Notes: generated by a model from the letters alone, not told the origin. A stretch of DNA of 64,000 bases from Pseudomonadota bacterium (GCA_023451825.1 JAEXYA010000060.1:161264-225263); one strand, 5' to 3'; counted from the stretch's first letter, positions 1-8,354 are shown. Made by a program: numbers and translations.

Positions 1-1069
1 GGCCGCTATAGTAGAGAACCAACTCGTCGCCCGGCTGCGGATCGTCGAGCAGCCATTTGATGCGGGTGAGAATGCCCTCGGTGGTCGCACGTTCGTCGAG
101 GCACGTGCGGATCGATTCCGCTTTCATGCCGGTGTCCTGCAGCAACGCGCTCATGGTGAAGACGTCGTTGACACAGCCCTGCAGCCGTTGGGCTTCGCTT
201 GGATAGTTGTTGATGCCGATCAGCAATGCCTTTTGCTTCTGACGGCTCTTCTGGACTTTTGGCGTGATCCGGCGCGCCTTCAGTCCCTGCGCCGTGCTGA
301 ACAGTCGTGCGCCAAGCGCATCGGCGCCGATCTGGCGCCACACGTTCTCGATGGTCGCACGGTGCTTGAAATAGCTTTCGGCACTGTGATCGGCGAAGCC
401 TTCATCATCGAAAGGCGTGTCGGTCTGTTCGAAATTCTCGACGCCGGGCATGCGGATCGGTGCCGTGAAGACGTCGTCATTCTCGTTATAGAGGTGATAC
501 CAGAAGTCGACGTCCAGCCGCGCGATACGGCCCTCGGTCAGGTTACCGATCACGAACGGATTGCCGATCTGCGATCCGAACGTCACGTATTTCGCTTTGC
601 CGAGGATCGTACCGAGGTCGCCCTTCTTGGCATCGGCATGCGAGAACGCATTGTAGGTGATCAACGATCCCAAACTGTGGGCCAGGATGACGTCGGGCTG
701 ATGCGCGCGGACGGCCTCGAGCACGAGCTTGCGCGTCTGCCGCTGGAAGTTCTCCTTCTCGACCCATGCCACCACATAGCCGGCCGTCCACTTGATGCGA
801 TCCGAGACGTCGGACACCACGCCTCGTTCGCGCCGTCCGAAGGATGAGAGGCCGCTTTTCGTCAGCTTCCAGACCGCCTGCGCATAATCGAAGATCGAAA
901 GATCGGTCCTCGCAAAGATCTCGTCATAGGTGACGAATCTGAAATCCAGTTCGAGCCCTTCGAGTTGCGGAAATGAACTTCTGATGGCTGCGGGCCATTT
1001 TTCCTGCCAGTCGGAGCTGCGGTGGTCGCCGAGGCCATGCACACCTAGCAATGTGAGTTTCTTGCTCAT
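1..1069 (-). CDS. Alpha/beta hydrolase-caspase fusion protein, C-terminally cut by window edge
   Basis: The frame is open from an ATG at 1069 to base 1 (356 codons, no stop), so the protein continues outside the window. Residues 5-145 read like an alpha/beta hydrolase: a beta strand then VHGLGDH, and a nucleophile elbow A-H-S-L-G with Ser132. Residues about 279-356 read like a caspase p20/metacaspase start: ALLIGINNYP, then LQGCVNDV, then LVLYYSG at the edge, where the catalytic His of the usual SGHG motif should follow. The catalytic Cys lies beyond the window. No signal peptide is visible, so it is probably cytoplasmic. The substrate is unknown; hydrolase-protease fusions of this kind are sometimes effector proteins, which is inference only. 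Domain assignment is by motif reading. Confidence 0.8.
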   Translation of the reverse strand, partial: MSKKLTLLGVHGLGDHRSSDWQEKWPAAIRSSFPQLEGLELDFRFVTYDEIFARTDLSIFDYAQAVWKLTKSGLSSFGRRERGVVSDVSDRIKWTAGYVVAWVEKENFQRQTRKLVLEAVRAHQPDVILAHSLGSLITYNAFSHADAKKGDLGTILGKAKYVTFGSQIGNPFVIGNLTEGRIARLDVDFWYHLYNENDDVFTAPIRMPGVENFEQTDTPFDDEGFADHSAESYFKHRATIENVWRQIGADALGARLFSTAQGLKARRITPKVQKSRQKQKALLIGINNYPSEAQRLQGCVNDVFTMSALLQDTGMKAESIRTCLDERATTEGILTRIKWLLDDPQPGDELVLYYSG

Positions 1070-1227
1070 GACGCGTCTCCCCGAAATATGCGATGCCATC
1101 GCGCTGAAGACCGATGCACTTCGATCGGCGCCTGCCGGTATCGAAGCGACAAAACTGAAGATTGAACAATATAGTAAATACAATTCAGGCGGAGTGTCGT
1201 GTCAAGCGGCTTCCGGCTGTCTGACGC

Positions 1228-1836
1228 TCAGCGTGGCAAAGCGAGTTCGATAGCGCGGCCACTTGTGCCGGCGACCTTCACCTTGTCCGTCCTGCAATCG
1301 AATCCGCGCGCGATGGCATCCGCAGCCGTGCGCGCAATATCGTTGGCAGCGGGATTGGCCTGCACGTCGATATAAGCCACATGGCAAACCTGACCGGGCG
1401 GCAGCCGTGTCACCACCAAAAGCTGTTTCGAATTCGGACGCCCGCTTTTGTCGGGGTCCTTGTTGTCAGCAATGTGCCAGCGCTGGATCGTCGCGAAGGG
1501 TTTGCCGGCGCTCAGGCGCCATTCGATCGTGCTGGTGGTTGAATTGAAAGGCCCAAAGCCCTGCGATGCAGCGGGCTGATCATTGGCGATCGCTGCCGTT
1601 CGTCCCACCGACAAGGTTTCGCGCAGATCGTGTTCGCTCTTGACGATCTTGTAGCCGGCAGGACCGCGGCAGACGTGTTCGGAGCCCAGCTCGTCATCGC
1701 CGACCTTGCTGCTGGATATCTTACGGCAATCCTTGTCCGCCGTTGAGGTGTAAGCGCTGCTCATGGGCTCGGCGACTGCGATGGTCGCTGTACCGATTAG
1801 CAGAAGGGCAGCTGATAAACCGGCAATCGAGGTCAT
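1228..1836 (-). CDS. Hypothetical secreted protein
   Basis: This is 202 residues from the ATG at 1836; a longer frame to 1896 exists, but the start at 1836 places an ordinary signal peptide (MTSIAGLSAALLLIGT, then a small-residue site near AVAEP) at the N terminus. The mature part has four cysteines in two regions (near DKDC and EHVC, and near QVC and FDC), consistent with periplasmic disulfides. I recognise no family. It lies on the same strand as the upstream-edge hydrolase-caspase gene, 158 bases away, and diverges from the SET-domain gene. Function unknown. Confidence 0.75.
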   Translation of the reverse strand: MTSIAGLSAALLLIGTATIAVAEPMSSAYTSTADKDCRKISSSKVGDDELGSEHVCRGPAGYKIVKSEHDLRETLSVGRTAAIANDQPAASQGFGPFNSTTSTIEWRLSAGKPFATIQRWHIADNKDPDKSGRPNSKQLLVVTRLPPGQVCHVAYIDVQANPAANDIARTAADAIARGFDCRTDKVKVAGTSGRAIELALPR

Positions 1837-1988
1837 GGGATCGGTCCCGTGGGGCAATTTGCCAGGTATGACGTCGGCAAGCTGGGGAAGGTTCATTGGC
1901 GCGCGTCGCAGCCGCTGGCATGACTTGCGGAATCGATCTAGAAAGCCCGGTCAGTTCCCCTTTCTTATCGCAGTGTCAGTCCCGCCCC

Positions 1989-2639
1989 ATGCCCGTCTCC
2001 ACCGCCTCGAAGCCCTATCGCATCGGCCGTTCCAAGACCGGTCTCGGCCTGTTCGCCACCCAGCCGATCAAGAAGGGTGTGAAGATCATCCAATATTTCG
2101 GACCGCTGCTCGATTCGAAGAACGAGAAGCACGACGCGATCGAGAACAAGTATCTGTTCCAGATCAGCAAACGCTGGACCGTTGATGGTTCGATCCGCAA
2201 GAACGTTGCGCGCTATATCAACCATTCCTGCAAGCCGAACGCCGAGTCCGACGTCAATCCGGCGAAGAAGAAGATCATCATCCGCTCGATCAAGAAGATC
2301 GAGCCGGGTGAGGAGATCAACTACGATTACGGCACCGAGTACTTCAAAGAGTATCTGAAGCCGATCGGCTGCAAATGCGAGGGCTGCGAAGCCAAGCGCA
2401 AGAAGAAGCAGGCCAAGCTGCGCGCCGAAAAGGCGAAGGCCAAGGAAAAGGCCGAGCGCAAGGAACAGAAGCGCGCCGATAAGGCCAAGCGCAAGAAGGA
2501 CAAGGCAAAGGCCAAAAAGGCCGACGTCAAGAAGGCGCTGAAGAAAGCACCGAAGGCTGCCAAGAAAGCCAAGGTCGCGAAGAAGACCAAGGCTGTTGGC
2601 AAGACGGCGAAGAAGACCAAAGCCAAGAAGAAGGCGTAG
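1989..2639 (+). CDS. SET-domain protein-lysine methyltransferase with lysine-rich tail
   Basis: The protein has 216 residues from the ATG at 1989 (MPVSTASKPY); the frame extends upstream but without similarity to the family. A SET domain covers about residues 9-118, with the RSKTGLGLFA opening, the NHSC motif at 78-81 (SAM and substrate pocket) and YDYG at 112-115. A short post-SET-like cysteine group follows (Cys128, 130, 133). Residues about 136-216 are almost only Lys, Ala and Arg, resembling the tail of histone H1 and of bacterial H1-like DNA-binding proteins. Known SET enzymes transfer methyl groups from SAM to lysine. The tail suggests nucleic-acid binding or self-methylation, which is inference. 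A stem-loop follows the stop. Confidence 0.88.
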   Translation: MPVSTASKPYRIGRSKTGLGLFATQPIKKGVKIIQYFGPLLDSKNEKHDAIENKYLFQISKRWTVDGSIRKNVARYINHSCKPNAESDVNPAKKKIIIRSIKKIEPGEEINYDYGTEYFKEYLKPIGCKCEGCEAKRKKKQAKLRAEKAKAKEKAERKEQKRADKAKRKKDKAKAKKADVKKALKKAPKAAKKAKVAKKTKAVGKTAKKTKAKKKA

Positions 2640-2653
2640 GCGCTCCGTAGCCC

Positions 2654-2672
2654 CGCCCCGCAAAACGGGGCG
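2654..2672. terminator. GC stem-loop between convergent genes
   Basis: The arms CGCCCCG and CGGGGCG pair perfectly around a CAAAA loop. A second outer pairing (CGCTCC at 2641-2646 with GGAGCG at 2675-2680) can extend it. It lies between the SET gene and the convergent membrane-protein gene and could serve both. No clear T-run follows on either strand, so rho-independent function is only likely. Confidence 0.55.
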
Positions 2673-2699
2673 AGGGAGCGACAAGCCGTCGCTAGATAC

Positions 2700-3098
2700 T
2701 TAAGCTGCCTGGGCCACACTGCTCTTGCGCAGACCCATGAACTGCAGTTCCGCGAACACGCCGACGGCGATCGCTTGCGCTGTGACGAATAACTGTCCGA
2801 GCAAATTCGGGCTCACAGCGCCCGAGAACAGCAGCCCGATGCTCCCGAGCGTCCAGGCGGCGTTGCCGATGATCACGGCGAGCACCAGCAGCTTCGGCAT
2901 GGTCGTCCGCAAACCAAGCCAGCCGATCAACGCCACATAGGCAATCAGGAATAGGCCGGATTCAAGCAGCAGCGCTTCGGGCAGTTGCAGCAGCGGCGCC
3001 AGTGCGCTGGCGGCGAAAGTCAGCAGCAGGGCCATGACACCGCTGACGACGGCGTCGATCTGGATGGCGCGGCGCAGCAGCAAAGACGGATTGATCAT
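2700..3098 (-). CDS. Small four-helix membrane protein
   Basis: The protein has 132 residues from the ATG at 3098, which is preceded by AAGGAG at good spacing; the longer frame to 3179 lacks such a site. Hydrophobic stretches near residues 14-36, 45-62, 68-92 and 98-118 suggest four transmembrane helices. There are no recognisable catalytic motifs. It is transcribed divergently from the XRE/MmyB-type regulator at 3214 with 115 bases between, a common arrangement for a regulator and its target. That link is inference; function is not known. Confidence 0.8.
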   Translation of the reverse strand: MINPSLLLRRAIQIDAVVSGVMALLLTFAASALAPLLQLPEALLLESGLFLIAYVALIGWLGLRTTMPKLLVLAVIIGNAAWTLGSIGLLFSGAVSPNLLGQLFVTAQAIAVGVFAELQFMGLRKSSVAQAA

Positions 3099-3121
3099 GG
3101 TCGTTCTCCTTCGGGGATCGG

Positions 3122-3135
3122 TTGCGATGTCGCAA
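3122..3135. promoter_or_regulatory. Perfect palindrome, candidate operator 1
   Basis: TTGCGATGTCGCAA is a perfect 6-2-6 inverted repeat between the divergent membrane-protein and XRE-regulator genes. A near copy occurs at 3227-3237 just inside the regulator gene. A second small palindrome (ACCTC-G-GAGGT) is at 3166-3176. Most likely a binding site for the regulator encoded next to it. Confidence 0.55.
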
Positions 3136-3213
3136 AGATGTCCGCCTTGCAGAGGCAAATCGATTACCTCGGAGGTCATGGCAGCACGAAAACCGCCATG
3201 TTAGCGTTTTGCC

Positions 3214-4026
3214 ATGACCACACAGCTTGCGACATCGGCTCCCAGCCGCCCCATGGCCATCGGCGATCACTTGCGTGAATGGCGTCAGCGTCGGCGCCTC
3301 AGCCAGCTTGATCTCGCCGGCGATGCGGAGATTTCGACCCGCCATCTCTCATTTGTCGAAACCGGCCGTTCGGCGCCGTCGCGCGACATGGTGCTGCGAC
3401 TGGCAGAGCGGCTCGACGTGCCCCTGCGCGAACGCAACGTGCTGCTGATCGCGGCAGGTTTTGCGCCAGCCTTTCCGCAGCGCACCCTGGATGATCCGGC
3501 CTTGGCGTCGGCACGCCAGGCGATCGATGTGGTGCTGAAAGCCCATGAACCGCATCCGGCGCTGGCGGTCGACCGGCATTGGAATCTGAGTGCGGCGAAC
3601 AACATGGTCATGCCACTGCTGTCCGGCATATCTCCCGAGTTGCTGAAGCCACCGTTGAATGTGCTCAGGCTAAGTTTCCATCCGCAGGGCCTTGCGGCGC
3701 GCACCGTCAATCTTGGCGAATGGTGCGCGCATCTGCTGGAGCGGTTGCACCGGCAATGCGAGGCGACAGCCGATCCCGAACTGATCAAGCTTTATCAGGA
3801 GCTGAAGACCTATCCGGTGCCTGCACGCTCGGCGCCGATCGCGGCGGATAGCGTCGTGGTGCCGTTTCGGATGAAGCTGGGTGAGGACGTGCTGAACTTC
3901 ATGTCCACCACCATGACCTTCGGAACACCGCTGGACATCACGCTGGCGGAAATCGCCATCGAGACGTTCTTTCCGGCGGATGCGGCGACGAGGCAAAAGC
4001 TTCGTAAGCTGGCTGAAACGCACTAG
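3214..4026 (+). CDS. XRE-family regulator with MmyB-like C-terminal domain
   Basis: The protein has 270 residues. An N-terminal helix-turn-helix (about residues 17-72) has the XRE pattern, including LREWRQRRRLSQLDLA, ISTRHLSFVETGR and PSRDMVLRLAERL. The rest (about 95-265) matches the MmyB-type ligand-binding domain, with HPALAVDRHWNL and the conserved WCAHLLERL and TYP regions. Such proteins are transcription factors whose ligand is unknown, possibly small lipids. It diverges from a small membrane protein, and palindromes in the gap suggest autoregulation and control of that neighbour. The start at 3214 is in the consensus position for the family. Confidence 0.9.
   Translation: MTTQLATSAPSRPMAIGDHLREWRQRRRLSQLDLAGDAEISTRHLSFVETGRSAPSRDMVLRLAERLDVPLRERNVLLIAAGFAPAFPQRTLDDPALASARQAIDVVLKAHEPHPALAVDRHWNLSAANNMVMPLLSGISPELLKPPLNVLRLSFHPQGLAARTVNLGEWCAHLLERLHRQCEATADPELIKLYQELKTYPVPARSAPIAADSVVVPFRMKLGEDVLNFMSTTMTFGTPLDITLAEIAIETFFPADAATRQKLRKLAETH
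3227..3237. promoter_or_regulatory. Second partial copy of the TTGCGACATCG operator
   Basis: TTGCGACATCG matches 11 bases of the reverse-complement reading of the palindrome at 3122-3135. It lies inside the first codons of the regulator gene, about 105 bases (ten helical turns) from the first copy, a layout that would allow autorepression by looping. Confidence 0.4.
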
Positions 4027-4102
4027 CTGCGGGAACCGCGGCCTTGCCGCGTCGGCCTGCGCGGCCTATCTGTGGGCAACCAAGAATGCAGGGGAGGCCG
4101 CC

Positions 4103-4768
4103 ATGAGCGCCATCAAGCCGCTACAGATCGATATCGTTTCCGACGTGGTTTGCCCGTGGTGCTATATCGGCAAGCGACGCATCGAAAATGCGATCGCATT
4201 GGCTCCTGAAGTCCCCGTCCATGTGAACTGGCGTCCGTTCTTTCTCAATCCCTGGATTCCTGCCGAGGGCATCGATCGGTCGACGTATCTCGAGACCAAG
4301 TTCGGTTCGGTGGACGCCTATAAGGGCATCGCCCAACGCGTGGTCGCCGCGGCGGAGGAAGAAGGTCTGAGCTACAAGCCAGACTCGGTGAAGCGCCAGC
4401 CCAATACGATCGACTGCCACCGCCTGATCCATTGGGCCGATGCGATCGGCAAGTCGGCCGAGATGAAGCAGAAGCTGATGGAACTGTATTTCCGGGACGG
4501 TGGCGATCTCACGCAACGGGATACGCTGGTGCAGGCCGCGGCCGATATCGGCCTCGATGCCGACGATGTGCGCAGGCGTCTGGCGACCGATGAAGACGTC
4601 GCGAAGATTTCAGCGGATGCAAAGGAAGCCGCGGACAAGGGTATTTCCGGTGTGCCGACCTATGTATTTGCGCAGAAATACGCGGTATCCGGTGCGCAGG
4701 ATCCAGACAAGCTCGCCCGGGCGATCCGGCAGATTTCTGCGGAGATCAATGCGCAGGCGGCGGAATAG
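4103..4768 (+). CDS. DsbA-family (FrnE-like) thiol oxidoreductase
   Basis: The protein has 221 residues from the ATG at 4103, preceded by GGGGAGG; the upstream in-frame extension overlaps the regulator gene and is not conserved in style. A thioredoxin-fold start, IDIVSDVVCPWCYIGK, carries the CPWC redox motif at about residues 17-20. The cis-proline region is ISGVPTYVF at about 181-189. An all-helical insert between them is typical of the 2-hydroxychromene isomerase/FrnE branch. There is no signal peptide, so it acts in the cytoplasm, probably on thiols or as an isomerase; the substrate is unknown. It ends 3 bases before the convergent GNAT gene. Confidence 0.88.
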   Translation: MSAIKPLQIDIVSDVVCPWCYIGKRRIENAIALAPEVPVHVNWRPFFLNPWIPAEGIDRSTYLETKFGSVDAYKGIAQRVVAAAEEEGLSYKPDSVKRQPNTIDCHRLIHWADAIGKSAEMKQKLMELYFRDGGDLTQRDTLVQAAADIGLDADDVRRRLATDEDVAKISADAKEAADKGISGVPTYVFAQKYAVSGAQDPDKLARAIRQISAEINAQAAE

Positions 4769-4771
4769 CGC

Positions 4772-5947
4772 TCAGCGTTTGCGGAGCCGGTGCACGATCT
4801 TCTTCGCTGCCTCGCGCGCGCGATGCCGCAACGATAGCGCAGCGTAAGTCAGCGTTGCCACCGGATCGTTCCTGTAGAGCGGCAATACCACATCGCCGAT
4901 CGCGAGGCGTTCGCGCCAGATCGGATCGATCATGGGATGTCCCGGAGCCGCCGTGGAATCCGCAGAAGCGATGGCAGGATCGGCGCAAAGATGCCGGGTG
5001 ACGTCGAGCGTCAGCTGAACGCCCGGCGAATATTTCGCAAAGCGCTCGTCGATGCCGATTTTAAAGTAGTAGGCGCGATCGAGATGACGAACCATGACAC
5101 CGGACGCCACGGCGGCCTCACCGACCTTGAGCGTCACGATCTCGCATTGGCCGCGCGTGGCGAGGGCGGCGGTCGCCCGGCGAATGAAGGCGTCGTCGCC
5201 GGCGCGCTGCTGCAGCGCGGTGCCGCGCTTGCCTTTCCAGCCGCTGGCTTCCAGCGCCAGGAAGGTGTCGAGGATGGCAGCCACTTCATCGGGCGTCCGG
5301 GCGATGTGAAATGTCACATCGCCATGTTCGGCCAGGCGATTGCGCTGGCGCCGCAGTTCCTTGAGTTTTTTCGGTCCGAGCCCGTCGCGTAGTATGTCAT
5401 CTGCCTCGCGCGTGGCATCGAGGCTGGCGCGGCTATGCGCGGTGATGATGCGGGGCGACAGGCCGTCTCTGGCGAGCGCCGTGCGCATCGCCGCCATCGC
5501 CGGCCCTTGCAGCGAGACATTGTGAAAAACGATGGCGCGGGCGCCGCTTTGGCGCGCCTGGGCGCATAGGCCTGCGGCAGCCTCGGGCGCGGCATCGCGG
5601 TCGAGCAGGGGCGTGGACAGGGTGCCATAGGCATCCGCATTCACCAGCACCGGCAGCGGCAGTCCGTGGACGCGGCGAAGCGTGACGACGGGGAGCAGGC
5701 CGATCAGGCTGCCCTGATCCCAGGCGGTCAGGGCCGAGACATCGGTCAGCCCCTCCACCGAGGCATTTACCGCAAGTTCCCAATCGGAGAGATAATAGCC
5801 GTTCGGCTCGGCCGCCCGCGCTTCCAGGGCGCGCCAGGCATCGATAGGGACGTCCACCAGCGACGCCCGCGCATCATCCGGCGTACGGGGCTGCCTTCTT
5901 GGCTCGCCGGCTTCACGCATAGCGACTGAGCTGGTGAGATCGACCAC
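4772..5947 (-). CDS. GNAT-fold acyltransferase of the CelD/BcsL type
   Basis: The protein has 391 residues. The C-terminal half has the second GNAT domain found in CelD/BcsL-like proteins: a basic stretch KKLKELRRQRNRL, then ILDTFLALEASGWKGKRGTAL, then YYFKIGIDERFAKYSPG. These give the acyl-CoA-binding core. Family members acylate polysaccharides, lipids or peptides; the target here cannot be read. It lies alone between two convergent or divergent neighbours. A long Arg-rich C-terminus (HRAREAAKKIVHRLRKR) may contact membrane or nucleic acid. Confidence 0.8.
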   Translation of the reverse strand: MVDLTSSVAMREAGEPRRQPRTPDDARASLVDVPIDAWRALEARAAEPNGYYLSDWELAVNASVEGLTDVSALTAWDQGSLIGLLPVVTLRRVHGLPLPVLVNADAYGTLSTPLLDRDAAPEAAAGLCAQARQSGARAIVFHNVSLQGPAMAAMRTALARDGLSPRIITAHSRASLDATREADDILRDGLGPKKLKELRRQRNRLAEHGDVTFHIARTPDEVAAILDTFLALEASGWKGKRGTALQQRAGDDAFIRRATAALATRGQCEIVTLKVGEAAVASGVMVRHLDRAYYFKIGIDERFAKYSPGVQLTLDVTRHLCADPAIASADSTAAPGHPMIDPIWRERLAIGDVVLPLYRNDPVATLTYAALSLRHRAREAAKKIVHRLRKR

Positions 5948-6181
5948 GTCTCGTTTCCCCTCTGGAACCTGCAGCCTAGGCGAAACATGCCAATATCTGG
6001 TTTGCGCCTGTGCGCGATTCGAGCGGTTCGGTGAACCGGATATTCACCAGGACGATCCGGAAAATGCCATGATTTCAGGGGCAATGGGCAGCTGCGCCAT
6101 TTCGCGGTATCGGCCAGCCTGCCGCAGGACTGGAAAATGATTGGCACAACGCGCTATTGAAAGGATCAGAGGGGTATTCGC

Positions 6182-6427
6182 ATGAAAGCTTTCGTTCTCG
6201 CAGTGGCCGTTGTAGCGGCATTCGCAACCTCGGCATCGGCGCAGGTGAGCACCGGCAAGGAAGAAAAGAGCCCGCACGCCAACCCGCCGGAACGGCCGAA
6301 GCCCGACGACAAGGCCTACAAAGCCGCACTCCAGCGCATCCCGGATCCCAAGCAGAAATACGATCCGTGGGGCAGTGTCGCGCCGGCTGCGACCCCGGCA
6401 CCCGCCACGGCGGCTAAAAAGAAATAA
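6182..6427 (+). CDS. Small secreted DPWG-motif protein, copy 1
   Basis: The protein has 81 residues. Residues 1-20 are a clear signal peptide ending in ATSASAQ. The mature part is charged and proline-rich, with the segment AYKAALQRIPDPKQKYDPWG near residues 45-64, then a Pro/Ala/Lys tail. The segment is shared with the protein at 9024-9293 (pattern AY-[KR]-x-[AS]-L-[QR]-x-IP, then DPWG-[SN]-V). It precedes the secreted caspase gene by 173 bases. Function unknown; probably periplasmic. Confidence 0.8.
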   Translation: MKAFVLAVAVVAAFATSASAQVSTGKEEKSPHANPPERPKPDDKAYKAALQRIPDPKQKYDPWGSVAPAATPAPATAAKKK

Positions 6428-6600
6428 GCGGCTCATCCTGCCGCCTGCGCGGTAGGTCGTGAACCGCGCTGATCTCCGTTGCGACCAAATGCAAGTCGCG
6501 GCAGCCCGTCGCATTGTGGGTGCGCGGGCAGGCTGATTTCACTTGCACGCGGGCACAGTTGCCCCGTCGCGCATGCCGGCCTTCGCCGGGGAGGTCGTCG

Positions 6601-8112
6601 ATGATGAGCCCTATCGTTCGCCACGTATGTATCGCGGCTGCCGTGCTGTTCGGCAGCTCTGCTGCCTTTGCCGAGGGCCGCGTTGCTCTTGTGATCGGCC
6701 AGTCCGCCTATAAGGCAGTGACGCCGCTGCCGAACCCTGCCAATGACGCCAAGGCGATGGCTGCGATGCTCACCGATGCCGGTTTCGAGGTGCACGCGGC
6801 GTCGGATCTGTCGCAGAACGATCTGCGTGCGAAACTCAGCGAATTTGCCGCCACCGTCGCCGCCAAGGGGCCGGATACGACCTCGCTGGTGTTCTATGCC
6901 GGCCACGGCGTACAGGTCGATGGCGAGAATTATCTGATGCCGGTGGACATCGATCCCAAGCGCGAGATCGATGTCACGCTCCAGGCGGTGCGCCTCAATG
7001 ACATCCTCAACACGCTGAACGCATTGCCGAGCAAGAGCCGCATCATCCTGCTCGATGCCTGCCGCAACAATCCATTCCCGGCTATCGCGAAGGCGCCGCG
7101 TGGTCTTGCCCATGTGGATGTCAAATTCGGCGCGCCCGGAACGCTGCTGTCATTCTCAACGGCGCCCGGTGCCGAAGCCGAGGATGGCAGTGGCGCTAAC
7201 AGCCCCTATACGACAGCGTTGCTGAAAGCCGGCCGCGAGCCCGGCATTCCCATCGAGGAGGCCTTCAAGAAGGTGCGCCTTGCAGTGAACCTGGCGACCG
7301 AAGGACGGCAGACCCCGTGGGAGAGCTCGTCACTGGTGAGCGATTTCCGTTTCTTCGGGGCCGGCTCGGACGCCAAGCTGCCGGCAGGCGACGCCAAGGG
7401 GGCCGACGCCAAAGCTTCCGACAGCAAGGCTGCCGACACCAAGGCCGGCATCGAGGTCGCAGCGCGTAGCGGTGCGCTCACCGACGACGGCAAGCCGGTC
7501 AAGAAGCGCTCTGCCGAGGAATGGAAGAAGGAGTTGAAGGGCAAGCAGATCCAGGACGCTCACGATACGATCGTGTACGACGGTTCGGTCGAAGCCTATG
7601 AAGCCTTTGTCAGCCTTTATGCCGCGCCGCCTTTTGGTCCGGAAGCCAGGGGCTGGCTGGATCGGCACTACCGCATGGTGGCGTGGAATATCGCCGTGAT
7701 TACCAACACGGTGTCGTCCTACGAGACCTTCCTCGCCAAATATCCGGACAGCGAACAGGCCGTGACGGCGCGCGGCTTGATCGAACGCGTGCGCAACAAG
7801 CCGGAGACGGTCGCGGTCGTAGGCGCGTCCACGAATGTTGCGGCGCTCGCCACGCCGGCGCCGACCTGTCCGTGCAATGCCCCACCTGCCGCGGCGCCGA
7901 AGAAGGCCGAAAAACCCGCCAAGGCCGACGCCGCCAAAAAGCGGGCGGATCGCGCGCCGCCGCGCCGCGAGATGATTGAGGACGAGATCGTCGTTCGTCG
8001 TCCGCCGGCTGTTTATTACGCACCGCCCCCACGCATCTATGGCGGCGGCGGCTATGGCGGTGGTTACAGCCGCGGAGGCTACGGCGGCGGTTATAACGGC
8101 AGCCGTTACTAA
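6601..8112 (+). CDS. Secreted caspase-family (p20) peptidase
   Basis: The protein has 503 residues from the ATG at 6601. A signal peptide ends at about residue 24 (SSAAFAEG). A caspase p20 domain covers about 25-250: VALVIGQSAY, the catalytic His in FYAGHGV (His102) and the catalytic Cys in LLDACRNN (Cys154). The middle is Lys/Ala/Asp-rich with repeated DAK/DSK units. A helical segment with YEAFVSLY and YETFLAKYPDSEQAV resembles repeats seen C-terminal to such domains. A short CPC motif, an Ala/Lys/Pro linker and a Gly/Tyr-rich tail (GGGGYGGGYSRGG) follow. The dyad suggests an active peptidase outside the cytoplasm; target unknown. Confidence 0.9.
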   Translation: MMSPIVRHVCIAAAVLFGSSAAFAEGRVALVIGQSAYKAVTPLPNPANDAKAMAAMLTDAGFEVHAASDLSQNDLRAKLSEFAATVAAKGPDTTSLVFYAGHGVQVDGENYLMPVDIDPKREIDVTLQAVRLNDILNTLNALPSKSRIILLDACRNNPFPAIAKAPRGLAHVDVKFGAPGTLLSFSTAPGAEAEDGSGANSPYTTALLKAGREPGIPIEEAFKKVRLAVNLATEGRQTPWESSSLVSDFRFFGAGSDAKLPAGDAKGADAKASDSKAADTKAGIEVAARSGALTDDGKPVKKRSAEEWKKELKGKQIQDAHDTIVYDGSVEAYEAFVSLYAAPPFGPEARGWLDRHYRMVAWNIAVITNTVSSYETFLAKYPDSEQAVTARGLIERVRNKPETVAVVGASTNVAALATPAPTCPCNAPPAAAPKKAEKPAKADAAKKRADRAPPRREMIEDEIVVRRPPAVYYAPPPRIYGGGGYGGGYSRGGYGGGYNGSRY

Positions 8113-8354
8113 TCGAATTCGATCCCGATCTGGCGCTCGCTGCTCCAGACCGGTCGGCCGCGGCGAATGAACTGGTCGGTTTCGATCACCAGATGAAACT
8201 GGTCGGGAATGCCCACCGGGCTGGCCACATCGACGCGCGCGCCCGAGATCGAGATGTTGCGCACGGTGCAATCGATGCCGCCGCCGCCGATGAAAGTCAG
8301 CATGCCGCGCTTCAAGACGCGCTGGCGCGGATGGCGCCGTCGTTCTTCATCCAT
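8109..8354 (-). CDS. PilZ-domain protein
   Basis: The protein has 81 residues from the ATG at 8354 (MDEERRRHPRQRV); an in-frame extension to 8387 is possible but has no ribosome site. RRRHPRQR gives the RxxxR part of the c-di-GMP binding motif and NISISGA supplies the [DN]xSxxG part. It is a single-domain PilZ protein, expected to bind c-di-GMP and act as an adaptor. Its stop overlaps the end of the convergent caspase gene by 4 bases. Confidence 0.85.
   Translation of the reverse strand: MDEERRRHPRQRVLKRGMLTFIGGGGIDCTVRNISISGARVDVASPVGIPDQFHLVIETDQFIRRGRPVWSSERQIGIEFD

Noticed and set aside
1965..2684. Long minus-strand frame of 239 residues opposite the SET gene
   Set aside because: It is rich in Leu, Arg and Asp repeats produced by the antisense of a lysine-rich coding strand and has no domain; the plus-strand SET protein explains the region.
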